A stretch of DNA of 64,000 nt from Pipra filicauda (taxonomy: Eukaryota > Chordata > Aves > Passeriformes > Pipridae): positions 815,743 through 879,742 of the forward strand of contig NW_024104422.1 in NCBI RefSeq assembly GCF_003945595.2, given 5' to 3'. Of the stretch, positions 27,018-40,500 are shown in pieces. The translations under genes were made by a program, and so were the position numbers. Within the stretch, counting starts at the first letter, position 1, and the number at the start of each line of letters is the position of its first letter. The notes beneath the pieces are model-generated. The model saw only the letters and a program-made list of their open reading frames with translations. It was not told the origin of the DNA and ran no database searches.

Positions 27018-27165
27018 CCCGCTTCTGTTCCGGAATTCTCACCGAGCGACCCACCTGACCTGGTGAGCGCGCGTCAGTCCTTGCACGGCAGCTGCCAAGG
27101 AGCCTGTGAATGGTGTTTGTGGTTTCTGTAACGTGGACACCTGCCCCATAAAGTCTGACCTAGAC
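27018..27165. other. Small CpG-rich patch
   Basis: About ten CpG dinucleotides fall within 150 bp, including a GCGCGCG run at 27066-27073, against a CpG-poor background. It is too short for a standard CpG island. It could mark an undermethylated element or a short exon. Confidence 0.55.
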
Positions 27166-27238
27166 CGCCATCTAATTCTGTGCTGGCCACCTGACAGTAA
27201 CAGGCAGCCTTTCACCTTCTTTTCAAAACATGTGCACA

Positions 27239-27276
<38 letters not shown>

Positions 27277-27453
27277 TGTGTGTGTAAGCCCGTATTTCCT
27301 CTCTTTTCTTGGTCTTTTTTTCACCTGCTGCCATATAAACAGCATGGGATAAGAGTCTGCTTCATGCCTGATATATTTTTGGAATTTATTAACTTGCCTT
27401 TCTTTTTACTTTTGATAGAAACTGACAGTCAAGCAGACAAGTACCTAAATTAA
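27067..27453 (+). other. Open frame with a zinc-finger-like CxxC...HxxxC motif
   Basis: The frame opens after a TGA at 27064 and runs to a stop at about 27453; no ATG starts it. Near its beginning it encodes CGFC, 13 residues, then HLILC. The spacing C-x2-C-x13-H-x3-C with a DLDRHLILC end recalls UBZ4/Rad18-type and other C2HC fingers, which usually have about 11-14 residues between the second Cys and the His. After about 45 codons the frame runs into the (TG)n repeat and reads as VCVCVC, so only the first part could be an exon. I cannot identify a convincing acceptor and donor pair. A chance frame is the more likely explanation. Confidence 0.15.
27231..27285. repeat. (TG)n microsatellite, Z-DNA-prone
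   Basis: Positions 27231-27273 alternate strictly between pyrimidine and purine (TGTGCACACACG followed by TG repeats), then one TTT interruption and further TG. The start contains the perfect palindrome CACACACGTGTGTG (27235-27248). Long alternating CA/TG tracts are known to adopt Z-DNA under negative supercoiling. Confidence 0.9.
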
Positions 27454-29625
27454 CTTAGCTCCCAACTGGCACCTAGACAGGCCAAGAATAACACAGAGAA
27501 AAATTGGAGGGGTTGAGGATGGCAATCGAGTCAAGAAGGAGAGAGGGGGGAAAGCATGAGAGAAGGGAAAAAAGTGAACTTTGGACTGTAGGAGTTTTAA
27601 AAAAATAATTATTCAAAGCATAACAACATGACAGAAGACTGCCAGAAAAACCTCATCTGTGTGAGGAGGGCAGCGCACACGCAGTGGGAAAAACTCAGAC
27701 ACACGTTTGCCTCTGGGACAACATAGATTTAAACGCAAGACAACTTCGTAAATGGAAATGAATGCAGTGACCTCAGCTCAGGTCGCAAGAGAGTAGAAGC
27801 CCACCAGGTTATGAAACTACTGAAGAATTAGGCATGTTTGGCAGCAGGAGCTTTTGGGAGAGGCCCAAGGATGAGCAAGTTCTGAGGATTTGATTTCAGT
27901 TTCGAAGGAGGGTGGTCTTTCCATTTCAGGGTCAGCAGCAGGACAGTGCACTGGGTGTAGAGGTGGAAAGGGAAGCACACAATTTGGCTGACTGTCATGA
28001 CCTCTGGATAATTGGAGATTTAACTTTCCATGTCTCAACACTCCCTAAATCTTCCCACACAGGCCAAGTCACCAAAAAAATAGATGGAAGAAAATCTTCC
28101 TAGTTAGAGGAAGGCATATAATTGATGTGTTATGACAGTCTTCCTTGTCAGATGTCCTGTCACAACAGACACCAGTTATTAAAGTCTCTAATACAAGGGG
28201 GGGAATTGCTGTTCACAGCTGAAGCTGTACACAGATAACATATTGAACTGGAAGTACTTGGCGTGTGTGGGAAGAGAGTGCAGTGATATTTGGTTAGACT
28301 TGTAAAGAACAGTGAGTTATGTCTGGAGCAATGGGGTGTGTGCACATACACACGTACTTGGAGCCTCAAGTTGTGTTTCAAATGCATCACAACTCCTTTG
28401 CAGCAGTCATTACAGCTCCATCCCATGCCTCTTCATGATAAGGCAAGGCAAAAGCAGTGAGGTAAGGCAAAATTAGCTGCACAGCAGTAATTACAGGGTG
28501 CGTGTGTCTACATCTAAAGCAAAAAGAACGAAAAGCTTGTCACGCGGTTCAGAAGCAAAACACCCCAAAGCTCACAGAGGTTTGTCAAACAGGTTCAAGA
28601 CTGGGATGAAAAGAGGGCTTCAGAACTGTTCTCTTTGCTATACAAAAAAAGTAATTTGGTAAGGTGGCTAGTGAGAAGCAATAAACTCTAAAAATGCAGA
28701 TATATGTGAAATAAGAGGTGGAACTTTACTTTTATGAAGAATGAGAGAAAAATGTCCCGGCCAAGCTTGTGAGTTTGCATTTGCAGGAATCGTATAAAGT
28801 ACTGCCACTTTAAATGTTTTCTCAGGAGAAGTAAATATTTAATGTTATACTTAAATATCCTAAGTAATTACCCATGTTCCTCTAAAAAAGTGCCCCACAG
28901 GGTGTCTCAAGACTGTCTCTTTCTGATAGACAGAAGCTCTGCAGAGAGGCAACTCATGCTGACATCCTGTTTTAGGATCTGCCAGTGAACTGAAGGGTGG
29001 GGCACGATTGCTACAGCAACAGCACGTCCAGCTGCAAATGTACGTGCTACCGTGAGTTTAAGCAGAGGACACATAGGTAGGCAAAAATACCTGTGGTGAT
29101 AAATTACGCATGAAAAAATAAGTGGCCTCCTTCCTGCGGATGCTATCAAACCTGCCCTGCCTGTGCCAGGGGCATATTGGGTATTTTGACATGCACAGAA
29201 GCAAAAAAATTACCAGTTGGATGCATGATACTTGGCCTTCATTACTTGCTGAAGTGTGGAACCAGTCTTAAAAGACTTCGTTGTGCTAGGTCAATGCTTC
29301 ACGTCCCTTGAACTGGTATCACTGTAAAGATAGAACTTATAAGTTAGGCATTTTCCAAAAGTAGCAATCCATTTTGCACTGACTGCATTTTTAGGCTGTT
29401 TTGTGCCCCCATCGTCTCCCTCTTTTTTTCTCTACCAAAGAAATAAAAAAGGAAATAAACCTCTAGCTCTACAGAACCCTTTGCAAACTGGTTCAGTGTT
29501 GAAGCACAAGAGAGTTATCAATGATGGGTGGCACTATAGCTGGAATGATAGAATGAAAGCCATATTAGAGTATTTGCTACCTTGCCTGCTCTCTCCCTAT
29601 TTCCACAACGTGTCTGTGCCTCAGA
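27286..29625. other. Noncoding sequence without recognised elements
   Basis: No gene, RNA or dispersed repeat is recognised. The AT-rich block at 28790-28880 (TTTAAATG, TAAATATTTAATG, TAAGTAATTACCC) looks regulatory-like but has no specific support. Confidence 0.5.
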
Positions 29626-29654
29626 AATAGGTTGCCTGTTATTGGCAACCTATT
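29626..29654. repeat. Perfect 11-bp inverted repeat with 7-nt loop
   Basis: AATAGGTTGCC, then TGTTATT, then GGCAACCTATT: all 11 bases pair. The inner arms GTTGCC and GGCAAC are the two half-sites of the RFX X-box, whose usual form has 0-3 bases between them; here there are seven. It could be a short cruciform or hairpin, or a chance palindrome. Confidence 0.85.
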
Positions 29655-31681
29655 GTTATAACCATATATCATGATCATTTCCTGTTCTAAGCACAATGCT
29701 CTCAATATATCTCCTTCTAATTCCTCAATGTGACTTTGAAAGAGACAAACAAATGGTTGCCCCTCAAGAGAATTCCTCTCAAGTTTTCTTCTAATTAAGT
29801 TCAAAACATGCTTGGGCAAGTCTTTGAGAGTTTAATCAGTGCAATGTAAGAAATTATGCAGTGCAGACAGAATAATTTAATGCTTACGATAAAGTACCCA
29901 CTGTTGTATATCTGAATTTTGATTTAAAGTGCTCTGAATAATCTAGGATGTACATAATGAAGGAGGTTTGAGGAATTTCACTTTATTCTTTAACAGCAAA
30001 ATTGCTTCCTTCTTCATCTGGATGAAGGAGGCATCGATAAATTATCTGTGCTTCTTCAGGTTCATCATCATACATAGAAGATTAGAAACAATGGCTGATA
30101 TTACTTTGCCTACTATATGGAAGTCTGTATCTGGGTAAATTATTTTATGGAAAGAAAACACATTGCATAGCAGTGATACGTTCAGCTCCTAAAACAAGAG
30201 GACTGAACAGATAATAAATGCAGCTTTAGGTCTTAACTTCTTGTCTAGACAACAGATAAGGAAATCTCACTGATTCTTTGTGATGCTTCCTAATTTCTTA
30301 ACTTCCCTTTCATAGAAAGAATTAAACAAAACAACAACATGCTTTAGGGGTTAATGCTTGCTGGGGCTGATTTAGCCATTGTTGTATCATGCCATGTATG
30401 TCTGTGAATTTAAAGACCATGAAAAGATACTTACAGTGATGATTGACTGGTTCTGAGCTTAGCTTGACTAAGAAATAGGGTCCAACCAGTCAACTAGATG
30501 CTCATAGAAAGGTTGGCCATTCAGACAACGTCATCCTAAGGTGTTGTATCCAGGTGAGCCATGCAGCAAAGGTTTGTGTATATCCAGGCTCCTACACCAG
30601 TTTTTTGGGAAATCGAAGATCCTGTTAGGTGTTATTTTTACTGGTTGGGCAGTAGGAGTGTTCTTGGCATAGTAGGAATAAGAAGACATTCCCCCTGCCC
30701 TCCTGAAACCTACCGTCTGGATCTACTTACACTCACTGCAAAGTTCCTAAGAAATCACCCAGTACGACTGGAGGTCAAATGCACCCTCTCAAAGAAGCCA
30801 GTGGAGGCAGAAACAAGTGGTAAGGTTTGACTGTTTCTTTTCCTTTTTTCTGCAACTGACCTATTAAAATGTTTTGAGCAAAGTTGTGGGCAGAGTTAAT
30901 ATCCATATTAAATTTGGCTCTGCATCCTAGATTGGCGTCAATTTTCCTCCAGATCATCTCAATAAAACTTTTGCCCTACACTTGACAGCCAAGTCAGTCA
31001 GGCCCTGAAAAATACTCATCCCCAGATCAGGACAGACCTATCTCAGTCTTGGCTGCATCTCAGGGATTCTCGGTTTCCAGCTGGGGCACTTTTTCCCCAT
31101 CAAGCATACCTGTAAGAGTGTATCTAGTTCTCCTCCTCAACAATACTTAACTTCACACTTTATTAAAACTATCAAGAGGTTCTCCAAAACATTTAACAGT
31201 GTCTCTTCTGCTTTTTCTAGCCATGGCTGGCTGAACTTATGAGTTCAGGGCACAGTCTACTAATATGACAACTAGATGAGTCCCAAGGACCTGTGTTAGA
31301 AGGATATTAGTATCATTTCTGATGTACTTTTAGATATTTCCATTAATTTACAAAGATATTACTCCAGATGTCAACTTTCGCTGTTTCAATATAGACATGT
31401 AGCAAGTGCAGCCTGGGACATGAAACACCTTTTTCCACACACCTGGTGACTTAGAGCTAGACTTTAGCCCTGGCTCATTCAAGTAGCCTGGGTATCATCT
31501 AGGTTTGAAATTTTCCATGACTGTTGCATCTGGAGACAAATGTCTATAATTGAAGGAGGCAATTCTTCGTAATTCCACTGAGTGACCCTTCCCTTGCCTC
31601 TGGTCTAGTTTTCATGCAGGCACATAGTATTATTTGCAAAAGACAATAAAAATTTCTTACTGTTCTGTGACATTGTGAAAT

Positions 31682-31694
31682 GGGGGGGGGGGGG
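31682..31694 (+). repeat. Poly-G run (13 G)
   Basis: Thirteen consecutive G residues. Long G homopolymers are prone to length change and sequencing error and can form intermolecular quadruplexes. Confidence 0.9.
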
Positions 31695-33369
31695 AATGAT
31701 GCAGATAAAGCACTGTTTAGACACAGAGAAAAAAATGCAATCTTTATATGCTTAAATTATACATGTGAGTACACTTGCCCTTGTGTGTGAAGGTGCAGGA
31801 AAGATAGCATAAAATCCAGAATGGTAGAATAAAGAATCAATTACTGTATGTGTGAATATACTACAAATTTTAAACATCTCATGGTAGAACTGAAGAATGC
31901 CAGCAGTCTCATATTTTTTCCCCTCATCTACCTCCCCAGATTTTATTTATTTTGCATGTTGCAGTGAAAGAAATCTGTTTTCTCTTCCTTGCTGCCCTCA
32001 GTGATCACTTCCATTAGAGTATCTGGGGAGCTGTGGTGCATCACTGTCACTTCTGCTGACCATCTCTGCAGGACAAGCTGTGAGCTCCTGCATTCCCCAC
32101 TGCCTCTGGCTCGGGAAACTTCTGCACCACGAATTGCTGGAGACGTGGGAGGGTATTCTGAGGAAGTGTCACTGCTTTGTGCTATTATACTTTTCCTTCA
32201 GCATCCAGTTTGACTGCTGGTTGAGACAATATACTGGGCCAGTTGGCTGAGCTACTGTGTCTGCTCTTTTGTTCATCAAACTTCACCAGAAACCTTTGGT
32301 TTATTTGATATTGCATGAACAAAGAGGTGGAACACCCTGGCCATCAAAATATCCAGTGGTATATATTCATGAAATAGAACAGACATGCTTTCAGCTTGTC
32401 CCCTGAGACCATCACTGTAGAAGGTCTAAGAAAGGGACAGGAGCAGCCATAGGAGTGCAGCTGCCCAGATGAAAAAGGCCTGTGGCATAGATAGATGGAT
32501 TACAAAACCCTGGGGCAAGCAGAAGAGCAACCCTGCAGGGCACTTACTCTATGTCTCATGCGTGTTTGAAAACATTTAGACCACAGAGCCTTTTTTATGT
32601 GAGGTAAGAGATGGACACCAGCCAGTGTTTTTCCATAGATGGATTGACAGGCAAATATGCCATGTGTAAAGGCTGGATGGTGAAGCAAAGCTGGACGATG
32701 TAGCAATTGCACAACTGCAGGACAGTAGTTTGACTGTGAGAAAGAAAGAGGCCTTGAATCTCTCTGTTTCAATGTGGGTCTCCATAATTATAATAAAGGC
32801 TGTATAAGAAAATCATGCAATCTATTTAAACTGGCTTCACACTGTACATTTAGGAACACTTTTGTCCAGAGCAGTTTGTAAATGTCACTTTAGTGACAGG
32901 AATACTTTCCTTATTTCTCATCAGTTTTCCCAGCTGAATTTAATCCTATTACTCCGCAGTGTAAACTCTCCAAGTAATTTCTTTCCCTCCTAGTGTTTAT
33001 ATTTTTCAAGCCTCTGTAGGGTCTTACCTTTTCCCTCCTGGTCCCCCTCCTTCCCGTGACTTACTATTACTAAGCCAGGTTGCAGACAAATGGTTGGTTG
33101 AATCCCTAAAGCAAGTTATGACAGACATGCACAAAACAAACACACGTATACACACCCTGAACCGCCCAAAGCATAGACAGGATGCAGTCAAAGCTCAGCA
33201 ATTACTGCTCCTCACTGCTTCAGACTTTGACACATAATAACATGCTCTGACCTAGCCGGGAGTGTCCCGCTAATCCTAGAAACTTTTTTAGTCTTTAAAT
33301 TGCACAAATGCAAGGAGTTGACACATCTCCAGGCTGTATTAAAATCTGGAGGAAACAAACAAATAAAGT

Positions 33370-33383
33370 AAAAAAAAAAAAAA
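33370..33383. repeat. Poly-A run
   Basis: Fourteen consecutive A residues following AAATAAAGT. No gene-like sequence precedes it, so a retroposed cDNA is not supported. Confidence 0.8.
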
Positions 33384-34311
33384 TCCAACCCTTTAAAACG
33401 ATTTTAAAATATATTTTTTGAACTTCATCGTGCCTCATTGCACAACCGCTGTCAGATCTATAAAGTATGGCAGAGATGTATTTGATTCGTACTTTCTAGA
33501 AAGGATTTTATAAATCTATGTTTTTGACATAGACAAATACAGGCAGCTAGATACACATACAGAGAAGTTTTTAAATGTTCTGCTTCTTTGACAGATACAA
33601 TACCAGGAAAGAAGACAATTGGTTTTGGACTTGGGAGACTACCTATTTTCTTCGCCTTGTCCTGCTAAAGATTTTCTGCACGATGGTAGTCAATTCATTT
33701 CAAGCCAAGTCCTTTTTTTTGTGATATACAGTCACATAAATATGCACAAATTGCCCAGAAACGTTTTCAAAGGTGCTCATCTATCTAACTTTCAAAGCTG
33801 AGCACTTCTTAAAGACCCTATCCAAAATCCAGTCTGAAGCTCCTTTGAGGACATTCTCCTTTCTCCTAGCTAGAGAATAGGAATCATAAATTCTTTCTTT
33901 AGAGTGTGGGGAGGATGATGCAGAAATTACACAAGAAAGATCACCGAGACTTGAATAAGAAAAGAGCAGCTTCTAGTAATTGATTGGCATGAAGAGATCT
34001 TGTATCAAAAGTGTTCTCTGTCACACTGGGACATCATAGAGTGCTTTTAATCTACTTTTTTTTTGTTTTTAGTTTATCTCCATACAACTATGCCAATGTG
34101 TTCATGTTTTTAACTAAAACATCTCTCCCTTCTTCAGCTGCAAGAATAATTCATGCAGCAGCGAAGACCACCAGTGAAAGTTAACAGTGATGTACATGAT
34201 CTGGTGCTTTGCTAAGAGTAAGAAGAGTACAGGGAATTGGTTCTGGGGGTGTGTTTATGGAACAAGAAAGCGTTTCCCTCCATGGCTTTCCTTCCTGTTT
34301 GAACTGGAAAT

Positions 34312-34590
34312 CACAGAATCATAGAATGGTTTGGGTTGGAAGGGACCTTAAAGGCCACCCAGTTCCAACCCCCTGCCATGGGCAGGGACACCTTCCACTA
34401 TCCCAGGTTGCTCAGAGCCCCATCCAACCTGGCCTTGGACACTTCCAGGGATGGGACAGTCACAGCTTCTCTGGGCAACCTGTGCCAGGGCCTCACCACC
34501 CTCACAGTAAAGAATTGCTTCCTGATATCCAATCTAAACCTGCTCTGTCAGTTTTAAGCCATTCCCACTTGTCCTATCTCCATATCGAGC
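34312..34590 (-). mobile_element. CR1 LINE 3' end, 5'-truncated
   Basis: The plus strand starts with CACAGAATCATAGAATGGTT (the inverted octamer tail) and TTGGAAGGGACCTTAAAGGC. It continues with CCATGGGCAGGGACACCTTC, GGTTGCTCAGAGCCCCATCC and GGGCAACCTGTGCCAGGGCC, and fades after CCACTTGTCCTATCTC. It is about 280 bp long, like the copy at 10022 but in the opposite orientation, and looks like the least diverged of the short copies. Confidence 0.95.
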
Positions 34591-37500
34591 CATCCCCTGC
34601 TTGATCTTTTGTCTACTCCTGAGACCATTCCCATTCCTCTTTTCTGAGTCCCATCCGCCTAGAGATGGGAAATTAGCTGTCCCTCTTTAAATACAAAGGC
34701 AGGTTCAACTCAGATCTTTCATCCCCTGTGACAAATGGGCCCTGTACAAATTAAAGCATCACAAAATTCCTAGATTGCTAAATCGCTCTGTTTGGGCCTG
34801 TCTTTCTCACTACTGTCATCAGGATTACTACTAATAGTAACAGGGAACATTGAGCTTTTTCAGCAGCAAGACCTTTTAATAAATAGTATTTAGCTACAAT
34901 ATTTCAAGCGAGGTCTAGAATTCAAGCATCTTCTCATTTCACAGATAAAGCATGGAAACAACAGGACTAAAAACTATTGCTGAATTAATCCTCCCCCTGA
35001 AAATTAGAAAAGCCTTTACAGAAGAGCTGCCTGTTAAGACAAAGAAGTCTTAGTATAGATTTCACTTGCTTGCAGATACACAGAGATGCCTGTTCTGTTG
35101 TGTGTTACCTGTTGGGCTTTCCCTTCACTGCACACCTGTTTGACAGCATCTGGGCAGACTCTTTTCAGCAGTGCAAGTAGGACCCACACTAAAAAGAAGA
35201 AAATAAAAAATCAGAATCAGTGCACTCCAAGGACCAATAAAAGTCCAAGTGAGAAAGTAGTTTCTATCTACTGTAACCACAGGCTTGTAGGTATCCTGCA
35301 GAAAGTGTCTAAGGTAAACATGGCACTGATAAGGTTTATCAGCCAAAGTGCCATCAAACACCACTTTGTGTGAATCTATCCAGAGACTGCAGGAACTGTA
35401 ATTCTTGCTCTGCAGTACTACCCAAATGCTCTGTGCATTCTTGGGCCCCTCTGATGTGGATGTGTGTCTTGCCCAAGGCTAAATCTGCCTGTGCCTGCCC
35501 AAATATACGTGTTGGTGATGTGCATCACTGTAGCTGCACGTATGCCCAAAGAGCCTCTAGCTGGAGGTGACTTTTCTGCCGTGAAAAGTGCAGATAAAAG
35601 GGAAATTATTTTTGGTTTCTCTGAAATTTTTAAGAGATTTTCAGCAAATATTTCAGATTTCCTTTCACAGATTTGTATTTTAAAAAAAAGTATTAAAAAA
35701 TATCGTTATGACATCATTATGAACACTTCCATTTACTTGACATAAATTTTTCCTTCAAAGACTAAACTGAATTTTTTGAGTGGAAAACATGTGAATTGTT
35801 CCACTCTCCGAAGGTAAAGTCCTGTGAAGATACTGACTGATCATCAGCTCTCTCCATCATCAGTAAGAAAAAAATCCTATGATCAGAATTCTTCATTTTT
35901 TCTCTCTCTTTATATTCTTTCTGATATTGTAGCAAGACCTTTATTTAGACTTGTAGCAAGCGGGTTTTTGTTTAAAAAAAATAAGATAGAAAAAAAAGAT
36001 CATTCTTTGTTCCTCCATAACTAGAAAACTATGACTTATAGGTACGAAATTGGCTCTTACAATCTTTCAAAATTACCAAATAAAATTGGGGCAAAATTTA
36101 TGTTGAAAATTTGAGATCTGAGCATAGCTGTTGACTAGAAAGAGTGAAGTCAGAACAGCATCAAAACTAACGGGAATTCTGCCACCGATGTCTCAAAGAT
36201 CATACTCAAGTTTTCTACCCAACAGCACTACGTGTTTTTATGAACTATGTGGTCCCTTTTTGACTGACACTCACAATGCTGCTCCTCTGTCTTCCCTTTT
36301 TCTCCTACATCCCACATCTGCAATCATTTAGGACAATCTCTAAAGAGAAGCAGCAGGTAAACATAGTACTTTAAAGTGAATCTTGTTTTGTTAAATATAA
36401 CAGGTGAAGGGAATATCTGCTCTAGTCAAGTTCCAAAGCCCATCCTATTATTATTTTTCAGATGCTCATACATTCATTTTCTGATAGTGAAATTTTCAAA
36501 ACTTACACTCATGCCATAAAGAAATGGGGTTTGACCCCCTCGTTCTTGAATTCTTACACACACACAAGGATAAAAGAGATTATTCTGATTATTCTTTCTC
36601 TGTGAAGAAGTTTAAGAATGGCTGAAGCGAAAATCTTCAAGGCATGTTACTTCCTAAAGTCAAATTTTGTAAATAATGCCAAGTTTGAGATAATGGGTCA
36701 GTAATTATCAAATTAAGAGAGTTAACTACCTGCATGCATACAGTAAGACATTCCTGTTCTTTATCCTTGATGCACTTTCTGAGGTTGCCAATTAAGGGAT
36801 ATAGGCTTTGAAGATTTGTTGACTTTCTTTCCTCACATAACTGTGTAGTAATTGAGACTCCTCTTTCCAGACAATCTGATTTTTAAATCTCGCTAACACT
36901 GATGAGCCAGACAGGTCTTTAAGTTGTTCAGGTCAGGGTTTTTTTGAGTTTTACCTTTCTGAGGCCATAACAACTACAGCAAAGAAACTCACCATAAGGA
37001 TACATGGATACCTGCAAAGTGAACACAGACTGAGAGTCTTACTCAGGGTCAGACCTGGAGCTGTTCTGATGTGCTAGAGCCTCCCACAGCTGCTTCCAAA
37101 AATTTCACACTGATGCTTTGTGATTGTGGAGTGTCCTCACATGCTCCTTTCCAGGGCAAATGTCACAAAAGCAGGAATTAACAGATTGAACATGATATAA
37201 TTTTCCAGACATCATTTTTTTCCAGTCAAGTCAGTAGCCAATGAGTACTGATTAGTAAAGCTCCTGCAGTATCTTGCATTGTTGTGTGTGCCTTCAGGTC
37301 CCCCTAAAGCATCAGGATCACTTTTGTCCAACAGAAATAAATCTACTAATTCCATTTGTGCTGCTCAACTCTGGAAATATTCCCAGGCAGTTCAGTTTTT
37401 ATACTTTACTGCCACAGTGCCTCATTAGTGCTGTCCAGAAGTGGAACTTTCTGTGCACACAGGTGGATGCTCTGTTTTTCAAAGAACAGTCACAGGCATA

Positions 37501-40500
37501 TAAAGGCACAGAAGATAGAAAAATTTTTGGCACCAGGCTCTTCTCCAAACACACATCATCATATAGAGGGCTGCATTCTTAATTTTAGTTGATATTATGC
37601 TTCAGTGTGAGTTAGTCTACAATTTCAGTTATTTAACTTCTATTACCTTGTGGCTTTATTACCTGTCTGTCTGAATCGTTAAAAAGAAATTAGTTTCATT
37701 TGCAGGCTCATGGTCAATTCTGGCTATGAGCAATTTGTCTGATGAATGTGAATTTTTGAGAGTCAAATCTCTGAGTTCTCTTGTCTTTCTCCAAATGCTG
37801 ATCATTGTCTTGGAGTATTATGTGTGTCACAGATCTGTTTACTGATTTTTGTGACTTTTGACAAGCTCTGCAAGGCATTCTGCCATAAATCCCTGTTTCA
37901 ATACTCCCCTGGGCTAATTTTTTACAGCTTTGGAGCTTTCCTTAGAGGAGTCAACCAACAAATTTTATAGCTTTGTTTTTAAACCTTTTTGATTGTCCTT
38001 CCCTTTCTCATGTTTTTAATACTGTTCTGTAATGAAATAGCCAGAAACCACTGAAAGCAGCAAGTACATGAAAGTAATCACTGTAAAACATCAGATTATC
38101 ATCTGAGGGTGTCTCTATGGTTGGCGTCTTTTGTCTACATATATTGACTAACGTGCTGTTCAAAATATTATCAGTTGTTCTGCGTACAACTAGGAGAGCC
38201 TGACTTGACCAGAGTTGCTCTGACTTTTTTAGTTATTCAGTTAATTTTACTGTTGCTACTATATGTATCATCCAACACTGAAATCTGTTTCAAATGCCAT
38301 CTTATTGGCAGCACAAAACATAATCAAAAAATTCACTAAAACTAAAATCCACTAAAACTAGAAAGTAGAACTCTCTGTAAAGTGTGGATCCCTGTGGCTG
38401 TTTGTTTGGGTGGTGAATGTTGAAGGTTATAGCAGCAACACTGATGTGTAGTAAGAAGTGAAAAGTCTTCAAAACAGTAAAATTGCACCACGTGATGTCT
38501 GAAATGCCTGCAGCATAGTTAAAACTGGGTTGGTTTCCAAAAGGTTTGGGTAGATTTTTCAAAAGCCATAGACTTGACAAAGCTGAAGTAGGAGAGCAGG
38601 AGATTTTAGTGTTTGCATCCTTCATTCCATGTCATCCTCCATTACTCCAGCTCTCAGGAAAAGGCACGGATAGGAATGAGTCACTGTCCCTCTCCAGGAG
38701 AGCACTTGCCATACCAAGCCTGACTTCCCAGAGCTTCACTTGTAGGCCAAAGGGACTGGCAGATTTCAGCCTGGTGTCCTGCCTGTGCCCTCCTCTTGCT
38801 TCAGACAAATCACTGTGAAATCCCTAAATGACAATAGCTCAGACCATGCTAAACTGGCTTTGGAGAAGAAAGAGTTCTGTTATGCCTCCACAGCAGCTTG
38901 AAGTGGTGTATTAAAGAGGTTGCTCTTGGGTGATTTCACCCCCTTGGGTGTATGTACCATAGCATGAGGAGCTCACACATTTTATAAAGAAAAGAATAAA
39001 GCAAGCCTTAATCTCACTGACTTGCTCTATGCAAGACAGAAGTTAAGGCTTCATGCAAGCTTCAAAAATGCTGTAGGAATAACTTCTTTCACAGCTTGAA
39101 GGGAGAGGGAGGTGAGGAAAGATGAGTTTAAATATATAATTTAAACAGCTTCCAAGAAGAAATGGAGTCTTTCAGTGATGTTTGAGATGGCAACTGCTTT
39201 TTTAATGCCATACTGGCATAGCAGTAATGGAAAATATGCCTCAGTGGAAAAAAAAAAAAGAAGGAGGTTTCATCATTAAAGGTGTGGCAAAAGATTTTGT
39301 AAATTAAATCATAAATCAGTCAACTTTTACTTCAATTAGCCCAGCCAAAAATACTCCTATTAAAAAAAGTCACTTCAGAGTTTAAGGAAAGCCATAAATC
39401 ATTGCCTAATCACAGTTTTTAGTACCTTAGAATAAAGTGCCCTCCCAGTACTGCCCACCATGCTGGCATGTGAGTGGAGTCAATAGGGAGCTTGCCAAAA
39501 ATTTTGAAGTGAAAACCATAGGGGTTTTACTCTTTCATTCAAAAAACACATTAGAGACCTTGGCTATAAATCTTGGCATGACCTGTGGCACTGTTTAATC
39601 AATTTACTTCATGCCCTCAAGGGAGACAGTGTATATGTTAGCCTGTGGTCCCTTTCTGAACGCACACAGCAGACTCTACCACCTTCCTGACAAATCCAAC
39701 TGCTAATTATTGAACAAATTCACTCTAGTGTTTTAATTAAAGTGGTATTTCTTATTTTAATTTGTGACACTGCTTCAAGTTACTCAGGCCTCTGTTTATA
39801 GTGTAGGGAACATGTGGAACAAGTCAAGATGTTATGCCAGGCAGCAAGCTCTAAGAAATAAAAGTTGGTTTCCTTTCCAATTTGCAGCAAGGTTGTGTAC
39901 TGTGGACACCGGCCTTGTGCATCTGATTCAGGATAAAACTTACATCCCACCTTTCAGAGAAAAATATCCACATTTGAGATGGACTCTTGGAAGTGGACAA
40001 TGGATGTATGCCAGATAACATAAGCCATTCTTTCTTTGCATCCAGCTGGTCCAGAGAGCAGAAAGTCATAGGAACACTGCAAGAAAAAGTGACTCTGCTG
40101 TGCACTGGACCTTTGATTAGAGACAGAGAGGAGAGCATTGAGCCTCTTACTAGGGGTGAACATCAGCTCCTCCTTCAAGAATCCTGCCACAGTTACAGCT
40201 GCTCCTCATCCTCCACAGCACCCAACAATGAACTGCTGCTGGTTATCACCCAGCATGTAAAACCTGCTGCTCTGCAAATCACTGCACAGCTTAACTGTGG
40301 CCATGGCCATCCACAGCTCAGTACAGCCAGCCCTCTTAAGCACACACTTCCCTCAGGACGAAGAAGGAGCAAGAATGGGAGAATATTTGGCTCAGGGTGT
40401 CTACACTGCTGAGATTTTCCTCAGCATTTCATATAGGCCTTCCTCAGGGAAATAGGTTTTGATTAAGCTGAGAAAGCTGATTTCTGTGGGTTGTTTCTGT

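Larger units (their letters stand above)
29655..34311. other. Repeat-poor noncoding sequence
   Basis: No gene, RNA or dispersed repeat is recognised. It contains a 13-base G-run at 31682-31694 and a 14-base A-run at 33370-33383. Moderately GC-rich patches around 32000-32160 carry an open frame without any domain. Confidence 0.5.
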
